Positions 47,758-56,298 of a DNA stretch of 64,000 bases are shown piece by piece. A program made the position numbers and the translations under genes. Under the pieces are notes generated by a model. That model saw only the letters and a program-made list of their open reading frames with translations. It was not told the DNA's origin and searched no databases. The first letter of the stretch is position 1. Each line of letters opens with the position of its first letter. This DNA is from Alphaproteobacteria bacterium (GTDB lineage: Bacteria; Myxococcota_A; UBA796; CAJQPC01), in assembly GCA_020632795.1 (NCBI GenBank), contig JACKEV010000009.1, forward strand, positions 434,001 to 498,000, written 5' to 3'.

Positions 47758-49190
47758 GAGGACACCTCCACGAGGTCAAGGGCAGCGAGCAGGGATTGTT
47801 CGAAGTCACGGCAGACGGCGGGGTCGTCTTCGCAGACCCCCCAGGGCGAGATGCGCTCCAAGAGCATCCAGGCCACCCCGGGCTCGGCCATCCAGCGCCA
47901 GGCCACGTCGGAGCCGCTGGCGGCGACCTCGCCGCGGGCGTTGATGAAGGTGGCCTCCACCCGCCAGGGGTTGCCGTCGGGGTCGACGCTCTTCCAGGTG
48001 GTGGTGAGCAGCCCCTCGCTGCGCACGCCGAGGCGCTCCACGGCGTGGCCGGCCCCCCGCAGGCAGCGGTCGGGGTCGTGCAGGTGGCGCAGCGGCGCGG
48101 TCGTGCGGACCGTCAGCGCAGTGATGGTGCCCGCCCCCAGGCGGTAGCTGACCTTCTCGACGCGCCCTCCGAAGCGCTGGAAGTACACCTGCTCCTGATC
48201 GGAGAGCGGCAGCGCGGTGCCGTACCACGCGCCGAGTGAGACGGGGAGGCCGGGCCCTGGCGCAGGCTCGGAGACATCGAGCGGTTGGTGGGGGGCCAGG
48301 GCGATGACCACCGCCGCAGCGGAGAAGACCGCCGCCGCCTGGGGGGGAAGGGACAAGGGGATGAGGGGTCGGTCGAAGCGCCGCGCGCGGGTCGGCCAGC
48401 GGCGGGCCAGGGCGAGCAGGGGGGCCGCCCCGACCGCGAGGGCGACGAGCCCGGTGAGGCTGTGGCCCGGCTCGGCCAGCAGGCTGGGGGCCACGAAGAG
48501 CGCGCCGACGCGCAAGGTGTTGGCGAGCAGCGCCCCGAGGAGCGCGGCAAAGCCGCCCATCGCCCAGCCGAGCAGGCCGGGGTCGCGGCGGCAGCCGATG
48601 GCCATCCAGAGGGTGCCCAGCAGCACCAGCCCCTGGGCGCCGGAGCAGGGCAGGTCCACCGAGAGCAGCAGCCCGGGGCGGTCCAGCAGGGTGCCCGCGC
48701 GGCTCATATCCGGGTAGAAGGGCCGCAGGACCACCTCGGCCGCCGCGGCCGACACCAGCCGGAGGGGGTGGGCGAGCAGCCTCTGCAGCACCTGCTCTGC
48801 GGGCAGGGCGAAGGCGAACAGGCCGGCCAGCGCAGCCGGAGAGACCGGCCACGGCCGCGCGGCGAGGTTCAACGCGAGCCCCAGCGCCCAGACGTCCAAC
48901 ACCAGGGCGAAGGCGCCCAGGTGGTTGATCGCCAGCACTCTCCCCAGCAGGCGGATCATCGCGGAGATGCCCAGCAGGAGTCCGGCGTCCCGGCTCAGGC
49001 CATCGGCCCGGGGCGCCCGCCCGCTGCGCACCGCGAGGATCACCAGCGTCACGCACCCCGCTGCCACCCAGGCGCCGTCGCTGTCGTACGCACCGTCCGT
49101 CCAGGTGCGGGTCAGCCACAGCGCGGGCTCCAACCCCAGAGCCACGAGGCCGGGCAGCAGCAGCAGGGAGGTGAGGCGTGGGGCTCGCAT
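47754..49190 (-). CDS. Exosortase fused to an EpsI-like (DUF3485) domain
   Basis: 478 residues. About eight membrane helices in the first 290 residues carry the exosortase/archaeosortase catalytic set: Cys182 (DLPCSGAQGL), Arg227 (LANTLRVGA) and His243 (PGHSLTG). The C-terminal part (about 310-478: LGAWYGTALPLSDQEQVYFQ, TTAPLRHLHDPDRCLRGAG, WKSVDPDGNPWRVEATFIN) resembles EpsI/DUF3485, often fused to or beside exosortases. It should cleave the C-terminal tail of its substrate in the inner membrane and pass it to an acceptor. The downstream VIT/VWA gene, overlapping by four bases, encodes the likely target. I believe a similar pairing is known for a class called exosortase T but cannot confirm the class. 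Confidence 0.85.
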   Translation of the reverse strand: MRAPRLTSLLLLPGLVALGLEPALWLTRTWTDGAYDSDGAWVAAGCVTLVILAVRSGRAPRADGLSRDAGLLLGISAMIRLLGRVLAINHLGAFALVLDVWALGLALNLAARPWPVSPAALAGLFAFALPAEQVLQRLLAHPLRLVSAAAAEVVLRPFYPDMSRAGTLLDRPGLLLSVDLPCSGAQGLVLLGTLWMAIGCRRDPGLLGWAMGGFAALLGALLANTLRVGALFVAPSLLAEPGHSLTGLVALAVGAAPLLALARRWPTRARRFDRPLIPLSLPPQAAAVFSAAAVVIALAPHQPLDVSEPAPGPGLPVSLGAWYGTALPLSDQEQVYFQRFGGRVEKVSYRLGAGTITALTVRTTAPLRHLHDPDRCLRGAGHAVERLGVRSEGLLTTTWKSVDPDGNPWRVEATFINARGEVAASGSDVAWRWMAEPGVAWMLLERISPWGVCEDDPAVCRDFEQSLLAALDLVEVSS

Positions 49191-49366
49191 GAAGCCAACA
49201 GACCACGCCGGTCGGGCGGGGGTCTGTGGAGGCGGTGGAGATGCCGCGTCGATGTCGTGCAGGCCGTGTGCAGATAGATCCGGATCTACGAATCGTGTCG
49301 AATCGATGCCCCTGGGGCCCCGAACGCTGGCACGGCGGTTGCATCAGGCACCGGACAGGAGGTCCC

Positions 49367-50599
49367 ATGACGCCGCTCCTCGCCCTGTCCGCCGCCGCCC
49401 TCGCCGCCCCCGGCTACGTGCACGCTGACCTCGCCAACCTGCGCGAGGCCCCCGCCCAGGACGCCGCGCGGGTCGCCCGTGTCCGGGTCAACACGGCGGT
49501 GCAGGTGCTGCAGATCGACAGCGCTGGCTGGGCGGAGGTGGCCCTGCTCGACCGCCCGGCGGAGCACCCGGTGCAGGGATGGATCCGGGCCGATCTGGTG
49601 GGCGCCAACCCGCACACGGTGCCGGGCTTGCGCCGCGAGATCGCCGACGCCTGGGACGCGGGGCAGCCCGAGGCCGCGCTGCGGGCCGCCGAGCGGGTGG
49701 TGGCCCTGGACGGGCGGGACCCGGCCGACTGGCGCCGCCTGCGCGCGCTCTACCGCGAGGTCGACGACGACCTCGGCGTCGAGCGGGCCACCGGCTGGCT
49801 GGACCACACCGACACCGTGCACGTCGCGGTCTGCCGGGCGGGCCGCGCCGAGCTGACCGCCTCGGTCCGGGCCGACGGGCAGCTCCTCCCGATGGTCCAT
49901 GAAGGGCAGGAGCGGGACGGGCTCTTGGAGGTGCTCTCCCAGGCGGACGCGATGACCTGGTATGCGCACCCCAGCGACGGGCGCACCGCGACCCCGGTGC
50001 AGGGCAGCCCCTTCGCCACCCCCTACCTGGCGGAGGTGTGGAACGACGGCCCCCGCACCCCCTGGGGCTCGGAGGGGTGCAGCGGCGCCTGCTCCAGCGA
50101 GCGGATCGTGGTGCTGGGCCCCTGCGACGACGAGGGCGCGGTGCTGGCCACCCGGCCCCTGAGCGCGCACCTGGTGCAGGCCGTCCCGGAGCCGCAGGCC
50201 GAGCTGCTGCTGGATCAGGCCGCCCGGAGCAGTGTGCCCGGCGAGCTTTCCGGCCCGGTCACCCGGCTCGGCGACGACCTGATGATGATCTACGCCACCG
50301 AGTCCGGGGACTCCTGGCCCGGCGGCCCGGCGTGGTCGGACACCCGGCCCCTGTTCGTGGACGCCGCAGGCGCGCCGGTGCGGTGGCAGGGCACGGCGGG
50401 GCCCTGGGGCATGTCGGTGGCCTCCGAGGCCCTGTGGTTCGACCTCATGCTGCCCGAGGGCCCCGCCCTGCTGGGGGTGATGCGGTCCCAGTTCGAGGAG
50501 CCCGAGGGCAACGCGGGCGAGGGCGTGGACCTGTGGCTCTTCCGCGAGGACGAGCCGGCGGACATCGCGGAGGTGCTGCTGTCGGGATCGGGCTGCTGA
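49367..50599 (+). CDS. Secreted SH3-domain protein
   Basis: 410 residues from the ATG at 49367 (AGGAGG upstream). The signal peptide ends near LAAPGYV. Residues about 20-75 are a bacterial SH3 domain (DLANLREAPAQDAARVARV, then VLQIDSAGWAEVALL and GWIRADLVG), which usually binds wall peptides or metal. A helical segment (about 85-150) with a TPR-like look follows, then a beta-rich C-terminal region with Cys pairs (GCSGACSSE, GPCDDEG) and many Trp residues. No enzyme signature is seen. Transcribed alone; the 176 bases upstream, shared with the divergent exosortase gene, hold the promoters. Confidence 0.72.
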   Translation: MTPLLALSAAALAAPGYVHADLANLREAPAQDAARVARVRVNTAVQVLQIDSAGWAEVALLDRPAEHPVQGWIRADLVGANPHTVPGLRREIADAWDAGQPEAALRAAERVVALDGRDPADWRRLRALYREVDDDLGVERATGWLDHTDTVHVAVCRAGRAELTASVRADGQLLPMVHEGQERDGLLEVLSQADAMTWYAHPSDGRTATPVQGSPFATPYLAEVWNDGPRTPWGSEGCSGACSSERIVVLGPCDDEGAVLATRPLSAHLVQAVPEPQAELLLDQAARSSVPGELSGPVTRLGDDLMMIYATESGDSWPGGPAWSDTRPLFVDAAGAPVRWQGTAGPWGMSVASEALWFDLMLPEGPALLGVMRSQFEEPEGNAGEGVDLWLFREDEPADIAEVLLSGSGC

Positions 50600-50605
50600 T
50601 CGGGA

Positions 50606-51256
50606 TCAGCGGCGTCGAGGCGTCCGGCCGATCGGCTCCAGCTCGGCCTCGGAGAGGCCGTCGATCCGGGCCGCGCCCTGGCTCGTGGTGATCCGGACCG
50701 CGTAGCGCAGGCCGTCGGGGGTCTCGGCGACCTCCTGGATGGTGGCGGGCAGGCCCTTGTCGGGGGCGTTGAGGCCGCGGGCGCGGGCCGCTTCGGCGGT
50801 CAGGCGCACCGGGGTGAGCAGGCCGAAGGGGACCCCGCGCGGGGGGCGGCGCTCCTCCGTGCCGTGGGCCAGCAGCTCGCCGAAGCCGCCAGCCAGGGAC
50901 CAGGCGTCGGCGAAGCCCTGGTCTCGCAGGTAGTGGGCGACGCCGTAGCTGCGGGCCCCCGCCGCGCAGTACACGACGAGGGCGACGTCCCGGGGCAACG
51001 CGTCGAGCCGATCGGGCACCTGGTTCATGGGGAGCAGGATGGCCCCGGCGGCGTGCCCGCCGTCCACCTCGGGCTTCTCGCGGATGTCGAGCAGGGCGAG
51101 GGGGCGCCCCTCGGCGCGCCAGGCGCTGAAGACGGGGCCGTCGATCTCCAGATCGGGGGGCTCGGGCTCAGCCTCGGGCTCTGGCGGAGGGCGAGGGGAC
51201 GGCGCGGGCGGGGAGCGATCCCGCCGCAGCGCCCGCTTGAGCAGCCGCCGGATCAC
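50606..51256 (-). CDS. Rhodanese-domain protein
   Basis: 216 residues. A basic N-terminus and Pro/Glu-rich linker (about 1-36) precede a single rhodanese domain (about 40-135): LLDIREKPEVDGGHAAGAILLPMN and the active-site loop with Cys97 in VVYCAAGARSYG, which should carry a persulfide. A second small beta domain (about 140-216, VPFGLLTPVRLTAEAARARG) of unknown type follows. No export signal. It is coupled to the Dps gene by a 4-base overlap (ATGA), suggesting a shared role in oxidative or sulfur/iron stress. Confidence 0.85.
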   Translation of the reverse strand: MIRRLLKRALRRDRSPPAPSPRPPPEPEAEPEPPDLEIDGPVFSAWRAEGRPLALLDIREKPEVDGGHAAGAILLPMNQVPDRLDALPRDVALVVYCAAGARSYGVAHYLRDQGFADAWSLAGGFGELLAHGTEERRPPRGVPFGLLTPVRLTAEAARARGLNAPDKGLPATIQEVAETPDGLRYAVRITTSQGAARIDGLSEAELEPIGRTPRRR

Positions 51257-51723
51257 TCGTCGAGCAGGCTGCGCAGCATCCAGGCGGTCTTCTCGTGGAC
51301 CTGGAGGCGCTGGGTGAGCAGGTCGGCGCTGGCCTCGTCGCTGGCGGCCTCGGCGTCAGGGAAGACGCTGCGGGCGGTGCGGATGACCGCCTCATGGGCC
51401 TCGACCAGCAGGCGGATCATGTCGGTGGCCTTGGGCACGCCCTCGGTCTCGGGGATGGAGCCGAGCTTCGCGAAGGCGCTGTAGGTGCCCGGCGCGGGGG
51501 CGCCCAGGGCGCGGATGCGCTCGGCGATGAGGTCGACCGCCAGGGCCAGCTCGTTGTACTGCGCCTCGAACATGAGGTGCAGCGTGTTGAACATGGGCCC
51601 CGTCACGTTCCAGTGGAAGTTGTGGGTCTTGAGGTAGAGGGTGTAGGTGTCGGCGAGCAGACGGCTGAGGCCGTCGACGATGGCGAGGCGCTGGGCCTCG
51701 GGGATGCCGATGTCGATCTTCAT
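51253..51723 (-). CDS. dps: Dps-like mini-ferritin
   Basis: 156 residues, the standard length of Dps. A four-helix bundle with the ferroxidase signature LKTHNFHWNVTGPMFNTLH (two His) and MFEAQYNELALAVDLIAERI, whose Asp/Glu complete the inter-subunit iron site. RIRALGAPAPGTYSAFAKL is also typical. It forms a 12-mer that oxidises and stores iron with peroxide and protects DNA; no Lys-rich DNA-binding tail is visible. GGAG precedes the ATG at 51723. First gene of a two-gene unit with the rhodanese protein. Confidence 0.92.
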   Translation of the reverse strand: MKIDIGIPEAQRLAIVDGLSRLLADTYTLYLKTHNFHWNVTGPMFNTLHLMFEAQYNELALAVDLIAERIRALGAPAPGTYSAFAKLGSIPETEGVPKATDMIRLLVEAHEAVIRTARSVFPDAEAASDEASADLLTQRLQVHEKTAWMLRSLLDE

Positions 51724-51811
51724 GGGGGCTCCGTGGGGTGAGGAGTATGCCTATCCTGTCGGCGACGCAGGTGGGGGTGGACAGCGGCGGCGGCGGCGCT
51801 AGATTGTGACC

Positions 51812-52348
51812 ATGATCGCTGCGGCCATCGTGTTCATGATCCTCGGCGGGCTCTGCACCGGGCTCGTGCTGCTGGGGCTGCCGGGCACCTGGATGATGCT
51901 CGCGCTGGCCATCGTCATCGAGCTGGCGGACGGGTGGTGGCTGGACGGCGCGACCACGACCACCTTCGGCGGCTGGCTCATCGCGGGCATGGTGGTCGTG
52001 GCCCTGATCGGCGAGGGCCTCGAGCTGGCCTCGGGGGCCATCGGCACGAAGAGCGGCGGCGGCACCCGGCGCGGCATGATCGGCTCGATGGCCGGGGGCT
52101 TCCTGGGCGGCATCGTGCTGACCTTCATGCTGCCGATCCCCATCCTCGGCACCCTCATCGGCGTGCTGGTGGGCACCTTCGTGGGGGCCTATGTGGGCGA
52201 GACCAGCGGCGAGCAGGCCAAGGCCGGAGACGAGGCGATCAAGCCGGCGATCAGCGCCACCATCGCGCGGGTGGTCGGCAACGTCGCCAAGACCGGCGTC
52301 GCGATGGTGGTGTGGGCGGCGCTGACGGTCGCCGCCTTCATGGGCTGA
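51812..52348 (+). CDS. DUF456-family small membrane protein
   Basis: 178 residues from the ATG at 51812; a GTG at 51806 is an alternative, and neither has a clear ribosome site. Four to five hydrophobic helices with Gly-rich repeats (FMILGGLCTGLVLLGLPGTW, MIGSMAGGFLGGIVLTFML, GTLIGVLVGTFVGAYVGE) match DUF456. The central charged stretch GEGLELASGAIGTKSGGGTR is characteristic of that family, whose function is unknown. Monocistronic; converges on the Gly-Lys-rich protein gene with 13 bases between. Confidence 0.82.
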   Translation: MIAAAIVFMILGGLCTGLVLLGLPGTWMMLALAIVIELADGWWLDGATTTTFGGWLIAGMVVVALIGEGLELASGAIGTKSGGGTRRGMIGSMAGGFLGGIVLTFMLPIPILGTLIGVLVGTFVGAYVGETSGEQAKAGDEAIKPAISATIARVVGNVAKTGVAMVVWAALTVAAFMG

Positions 52349-52361
52349 CGCGGCGGGCGGA

Positions 52362-52874
52362 TCAGCCCTCGGCGTCGGCCTTCTCGCCCTTCGTGCCCTC
52401 GCCCTTGCCGCCCTTGCCGCCCTTGCCGCCCTTGCCGCCCTTCGCGGGGCCCTTGCCGGGGCCCTTGCCCGCGCCCTTTCCGCCCTGGGGCTCGCCGCAC
52501 TCCAGCTCCATCGCGGAGGAGTGCAGCACCGCGAGCTTCATGGCGGCGCGGCGCTGATCGTCGCGCTGGGCGATCAGCTCGTCGACCACCAGCTCCAGCT
52601 TCTCGGCCTTGTGGCGGCGCTTGGCGGCGTGGGCGTCGGCCATGAGGGCGTCGACGCGGGCGTCCAGGTCGCGCAGCTCGGCGCGGACCTCGTCCTGGCG
52701 GGCGTTGATCTGGGTGCAGGCCTTGGCCTTGTTGTTGGCGTTGTTGTTGGGGCGCCGGGCTTCGACCTCGGCGGGCTCGTCGGCCTTGACGCCGGCGGCG
52801 TCGCCGTCGTCCTGGGCGAAGGACGCGCCGGACAGGAGCAGGGTGGGGACAAGCAGGATGAATCGAAGACGCAC
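52362..52874 (-). CDS. Secreted coiled-coil protein with Gly-Lys repeat tail
   Basis: 170 residues from the GTG at 52874, preceded by GGAGG at five bases. Signal peptide ending SGASFAQ, then an acidic and Asn-rich segment (RRPNNNANNKAK), a long amphipathic helix (about 55-120; QDEVRAELRDLDARVDALMA, HKAEKLELVVDELIAQRDDQ) and a C-terminal low-complexity tail of GKG/GGK units that is strongly basic. The tail is encoded by a 9-base tandem repeat and could vary in length. A positively charged tail on a periplasmic coiled coil may bind DNA, teichoic-like polymers or LPS; this is inference. Divergent from the VWA protein gene. Confidence 0.72.
   Translation of the reverse strand: MRLRFILLVPTLLLSGASFAQDDGDAAGVKADEPAEVEARRPNNNANNKAKACTQINARQDEVRAELRDLDARVDALMADAHAAKRRHKAEKLELVVDELIAQRDDQRRAAMKLAVLHSSAMELECGEPQGGKGAGKGPGKGPAKGGKGGKGGKGGKGEGTKGEKADAEG
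52402..52437. repeat. 9-bp tandem repeat, four perfect copies
   Basis: CCCTTGCCG repeated four times head to tail inside the coding region for the Gly-Lys tail, with imperfect relatives on both sides. Each unit encodes three residues, so copy-number change keeps the frame. Confidence 0.85.
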
Positions 52875-52988
52875 AAGGACCTCCGAGGCGTGGTACTCCT
52901 CACGGGTACCACCTCCGACACGACGCTTCAACGGGAGACGTGACAGGTTCGAGGAACCCGATGTCCGATCCCGCTGTCCGGGGAGCCC

Positions 52989-54554
52989 ATGCGCCGCGCT
53001 CTGCTCGCTCTTCTGCTTCTCGTCCTGCCCGCAATGGTGTGCGAGGTCCGCGCTCAGGACGACGACGATGACGAGGAAGCCCTCGAGCTGGACATCGAGG
53101 CGGCGCCCGCCGCCGCGCCCCGGATGCACTTCAAGGCCGACATGCCGGTGCAGTTCGACGCCGTGGAGATCCAGGCGGAGGTGGCCGCCGACGGCAGCTT
53201 CTCGGCCACCGCGGGGGGCGTCCAGGACATCGCCTGGTTCCGGGAGCAGGTGACGATGGGTCAGGTGCCCGAGCCCGGCACGCTCTCCCCGGAGGGCCTG
53301 CTCTCGGAGCACGACCTGCCCGCCCGCAAGACCGGGCCCTGCCCACGGTTGCTCTGCGTGCTCGGGGAGACCGGGCTTGTGGCGATCGACCACCGCCCCG
53401 AGCTGGCGGTGCTCAGCCAGCTCGGCTTCGACTCGAAGCTGACCGCCTCGACCTACGTGCGCCCGCCCTTGAACCTCGTGGCGCTGGTGGACCAGTCCGG
53501 CTCGATGGGGGGGCGGCCGATCGAGCAGATCAAGGTCAGCCTGTTGGTGTTGTATCGCCAGCTTCGACCGCAGGATCGCCTCAGCGTGGTGGTGGTGGAC
53601 GACGGCGCCCGGGTGCTGCTGGAGCCCACCCCCGGCGGGGACCCCGCGCCGCTGCACCGGGTGCTCCCGGAGATCGGGCCGTGGGGGCGCACCCGGCTGT
53701 CCGCCGGGCTGTCCGAGGCCATCGCGCTGGCCGAGCGCAGCGCTCAGGGTTTCGACGGGCTCACCCGGGTCATCAGCTTCTCCGACCAGCGGCCCAACGC
53801 CGGGGCCACCGACCCGCAGAGCTTCGTCGCCCAGGCGCGGCGGGCGGCGGACAAGGGCGTGGGGCTCACCCACGTCGCGGTGGGGGTCGCGGCGGACCCC
53901 ACCTTCGTCACGGAGATCAGCGCGGTGAAGGGGGGGAACGCCTACAGCTTCCCGGACCTGGAGCGCATGGTGGAGGTCTTCCGGGACGAGCTGGACACGC
54001 TGGCGGTGCCCCTGGCCTACGACATGGCCCTGGAGGTCGCCCCGGCGGCTGGGTGGCGGCTGGCCGGGGTCTACGGCATCCCGGGGGCGGCGTTGGTCTG
54101 GGACAGCACCGGGGCCGCGCGCCTCAAGATCGAGACGCTGTTCCTGAGCACCAAGGGCGGGGCCATCTACCTGGCCTTCGCGCCGGAGGGGGTCTCGGAC
54201 ATGCCGGCCACGCCGCCCCAGGTGGGCAGCGCGGTGGCCACGGTGGGTCTGAGCTACCAGCCGGTCGAGGGCGCGCCGGTGCTGGAGACCCTGGGGCTGG
54301 CGGTGGAGCCGGGCACGCACCGGTCGGACGGGCTGGCCCGGGGCGTGGTGCTGGTCAGCGAGATCGAGGCGCTGCTGGCGGCCACGCGGGCCTGGCACGC
54401 CGGGGATCCAGCGGGGGCGCTGGAGGCGCTGACGCCGACCTTCCGTCGGCTGGAGGCGAACGGCGACCCGGAGCTGATCGCCGAGCTGTGGCTGGTGGGG
54501 CAGCTCTGGCGCGTCATCGCGGCGCAGGTGCCGGAGGGGGCGGCGCTGGACTAA
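52989..54554 (+). CDS. Secreted VWA-domain protein
   Basis: 521 residues. The signal peptide ends VRAQ, followed by an Asp/Glu run (DDDDDEEALELDIE) and about 100 residues of beta structure. The VWA domain runs from about 160 to 330 with MIDAS Asp168 (VALVDQSGSMGG), TRLSAGLSEAIALAER and FSDQRPNAGATD. The C-terminal 190 residues are beta-rich with a helical end. It is related in layout to, but distinct from, the VIT/VWA protein at 45751-47757: it has no VIT domain and no sorting tail. Probably a periplasmic or surface metal-dependent binding protein. The stop overlaps the next, convergent gene by four bases. Confidence 0.83.
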   Translation: MRRALLALLLLVLPAMVCEVRAQDDDDDEEALELDIEAAPAAAPRMHFKADMPVQFDAVEIQAEVAADGSFSATAGGVQDIAWFREQVTMGQVPEPGTLSPEGLLSEHDLPARKTGPCPRLLCVLGETGLVAIDHRPELAVLSQLGFDSKLTASTYVRPPLNLVALVDQSGSMGGRPIEQIKVSLLVLYRQLRPQDRLSVVVVDDGARVLLEPTPGGDPAPLHRVLPEIGPWGRTRLSAGLSEAIALAERSAQGFDGLTRVISFSDQRPNAGATDPQSFVAQARRAADKGVGLTHVAVGVAADPTFVTEISAVKGGNAYSFPDLERMVEVFRDELDTLAVPLAYDMALEVAPAAGWRLAGVYGIPGAALVWDSTGAARLKIETLFLSTKGGAIYLAFAPEGVSDMPATPPQVGSAVATVGLSYQPVEGAPVLETLGLAVEPGTHRSDGLARGVVLVSEIEALLAATRAWHAGDPAGALEALTPTFRRLEANGDPELIAELWLVGQLWRVIAAQVPEGAALD

Positions 54555-55003
54555 CCGTAGAGCGAGGGGCCGTTGCAGCGGTAGACGATGTCGTTCCCCT
54601 TGCCGCCCCTGTCCTCGTAGACGGCGCCGCTTTGATACAGGTGCCATCGGGACTTCAGACGACTCTTGTTCCCGCCCCGGGTCTCCAGGGTGAGGTGGAG
54701 GCCGTAGGGGTGCTGGTCGGCTTCGTTGGGGTCCGAGTCTCCGGCGTACTGATCGGCGTGCCAGCCCTGCACGATCTCGACCCAGGGCGAGTCGGCCTCG
54801 GAGCGCGCGGTGTTCCCCAGCGTGCCGCACGCGGTCTCGACGTCGTCCGCGATCGCATTCCTCTCAGCTGCAGGCATGTTGAGGTAAGGCCCGAGGATGA
54901 CGAGCGCCGGCCCGATGCCGCCGGGCCCGGGCCTCGGCGCGCCGGGCCTGCGGCGGGCGGCCACGCCCAGGGAGCGTCCTGCGGTCAGGGTGGGCAGCTT
55001 CAT
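54551..55003 (-). CDS. Hypothetical protein
   Basis: 150 residues from the ATG at 55003, supported by GGAGG four bases upstream. The N-terminal 40 residues are basic and Pro/Gly/Arg-rich (RSLGVAARRRPGAPRPGPGG). The remainder looks like one alpha/beta domain with aromatic and His residues (WVEIVQGWHADQYAGDSDPN, HPYGLHLTLETRGGNKSR, WHLYQSGAVYEDR) and two cysteines. No signal peptide of standard type; family not recognised. It is divergent from the glycosyltransferase gene, with 50 bases between starts. Confidence 0.65.
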   Translation of the reverse strand: MKLPTLTAGRSLGVAARRRPGAPRPGPGGIGPALVILGPYLNMPAAERNAIADDVETACGTLGNTARSEADSPWVEIVQGWHADQYAGDSDPNEADQHPYGLHLTLETRGGNKSRLKSRWHLYQSGAVYEDRGGKGNDIVYRCNGPSLYG

Positions 55004-55053
55004 GTCACCTCCAGACGTGGACACGCTACCATCCCCGCAGGAGGACCGGAACC

Positions 55054-56298
55054 ATGAAGGTGCTGCTCTCGGCGGTCGGCTCGCGCGGCGACATCCAGCC
55101 CATGGTCGCGCTGGCGTCGCGGCTGGTGTCCCGGGGGCACGAGGTGCGGATCTGCGCCTCCCCCGACAGCCGGTCCCTGGTCGAGGGCGCGGGGCTGCCC
55201 TTCGAGCCGATGGGCATGGACGTGAAGGAGGTCCTGACCGGCGAGGCCGCGGGCGCGGCGATGGACCGGCCCGTCGCGACGTTCCAGCGGCTGCTTGACC
55301 TCATCCGGGACACCGTGCGCGCCCAGTTCGAGGTGCTGCCGCCCCACGGGGCGTGGGCGGACGTGCTGGTGGGCGGCGGCATCCCCATCGCGACCTCCAG
55401 CATCGCCGCGCGCTACGGCCTGCCGTACCGGGTGGTCGTGTACTGCGCGCAGCTCCTGCCGTCCGCGGCGCATGGGCCCATCGGCGTGCCGTTCCAGGGG
55501 CTGCCGGGCTGGATGAACCGCTTCGCGTTCTGGAGCCAGAAGGTGGTGCTCACCGCCGCGACGCGGAAGACCATCAACACCGGCCGCGCCGCGCTGGGGT
55601 TGGGGCCGATGGGCGACCTCGAGCACCTCGTCTACCCCCCGGGCCACGTCCTGGTGGCCACCGACCCCGACCTGTTCCCCGCGCCCGTCGACTACGACCC
55701 CGACCGGGTGCAGACCGGGTTCTGGACCCTTCCCCAGAGCGGGGATCTGCCCGCGGACGTGGAGGACTTCCTGCAGGCCGGCCCGCCGCCGGTCTACGTC
55801 GGCTTCGGCAGCATGCCCGACCCCCGGCCCGAAGAGACCACCGGGCTCATCGTGGCGGCCGCGCAGCAAGCCGGAGTGAGGCTGCTGCTGTCCAGGGGCT
55901 GGGCGGACCTGGGCCAGGAGGGGCTGCCGGAGGGCTGCTTCTCCCTGGGGTCGGTGCCCCACGGGGTGCTCTTCCCCCGGGTGGCCGGGGTGGTGCACCA
56001 CGGGGGCTCGGGGACGACGGCCTCCGCCGGGCGGGCGGGGGTGCCCCAGCTCGCCGTGCCCCACCTGCTGGACCAGTTCTACTTCGGGGAGCGGCTGCAG
56101 CGCGCCGGGGTGGGGCCCGCGCCGCTGCGGCGGGGGCAGCTCACCGCCGCCCGCCTCGCCGAGCGGTTGAAGGATCTGGCCACGAACCCGTCCTATCGGG
56201 AGGCGGCCCGGGTCATGGGGGAGCGGCTGCAGGCCCGCGACGGGCTGGGGGAGGCGGTGGCGACCCTGGAGGCCGACTACGCGCGCGCCTCCTCCTGA
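55054..56298 (+). CDS. UGT-like glycosyltransferase (GT1/GT28 family)
   Basis: 414 residues; AGGAGG upstream of the ATG at 55054. The N-terminal Rossmann domain opens with LLSAVGSRGDIQPMVALASR, the signature of sterol/macrolide/rhamnolipid-type glycosyltransferases, and the C-terminal domain has VYVGFGSMPDPRPEE and the nucleotide-sugar motif VVHHGGSGTTASAGRAGVPQ with LLDQFYFGERL. It should transfer a sugar from UDP- or dTDP-sugar to a lipophilic acceptor such as a sterol, hopanoid, lipid or polyketide. No membrane segment. It overlaps the convergent histidine kinase gene by 22 bases. Confidence 0.92.
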   Translation: MKVLLSAVGSRGDIQPMVALASRLVSRGHEVRICASPDSRSLVEGAGLPFEPMGMDVKEVLTGEAAGAAMDRPVATFQRLLDLIRDTVRAQFEVLPPHGAWADVLVGGGIPIATSSIAARYGLPYRVVVYCAQLLPSAAHGPIGVPFQGLPGWMNRFAFWSQKVVLTAATRKTINTGRAALGLGPMGDLEHLVYPPGHVLVATDPDLFPAPVDYDPDRVQTGFWTLPQSGDLPADVEDFLQAGPPPVYVGFGSMPDPRPEETTGLIVAAAQQAGVRLLLSRGWADLGQEGLPEGCFSLGSVPHGVLFPRVAGVVHHGGSGTTASAGRAGVPQLAVPHLLDQFYFGERLQRAGVGPAPLRRGQLTAARLAERLKDLATNPSYREAARVMGERLQARDGLGEAVATLEADYARASS

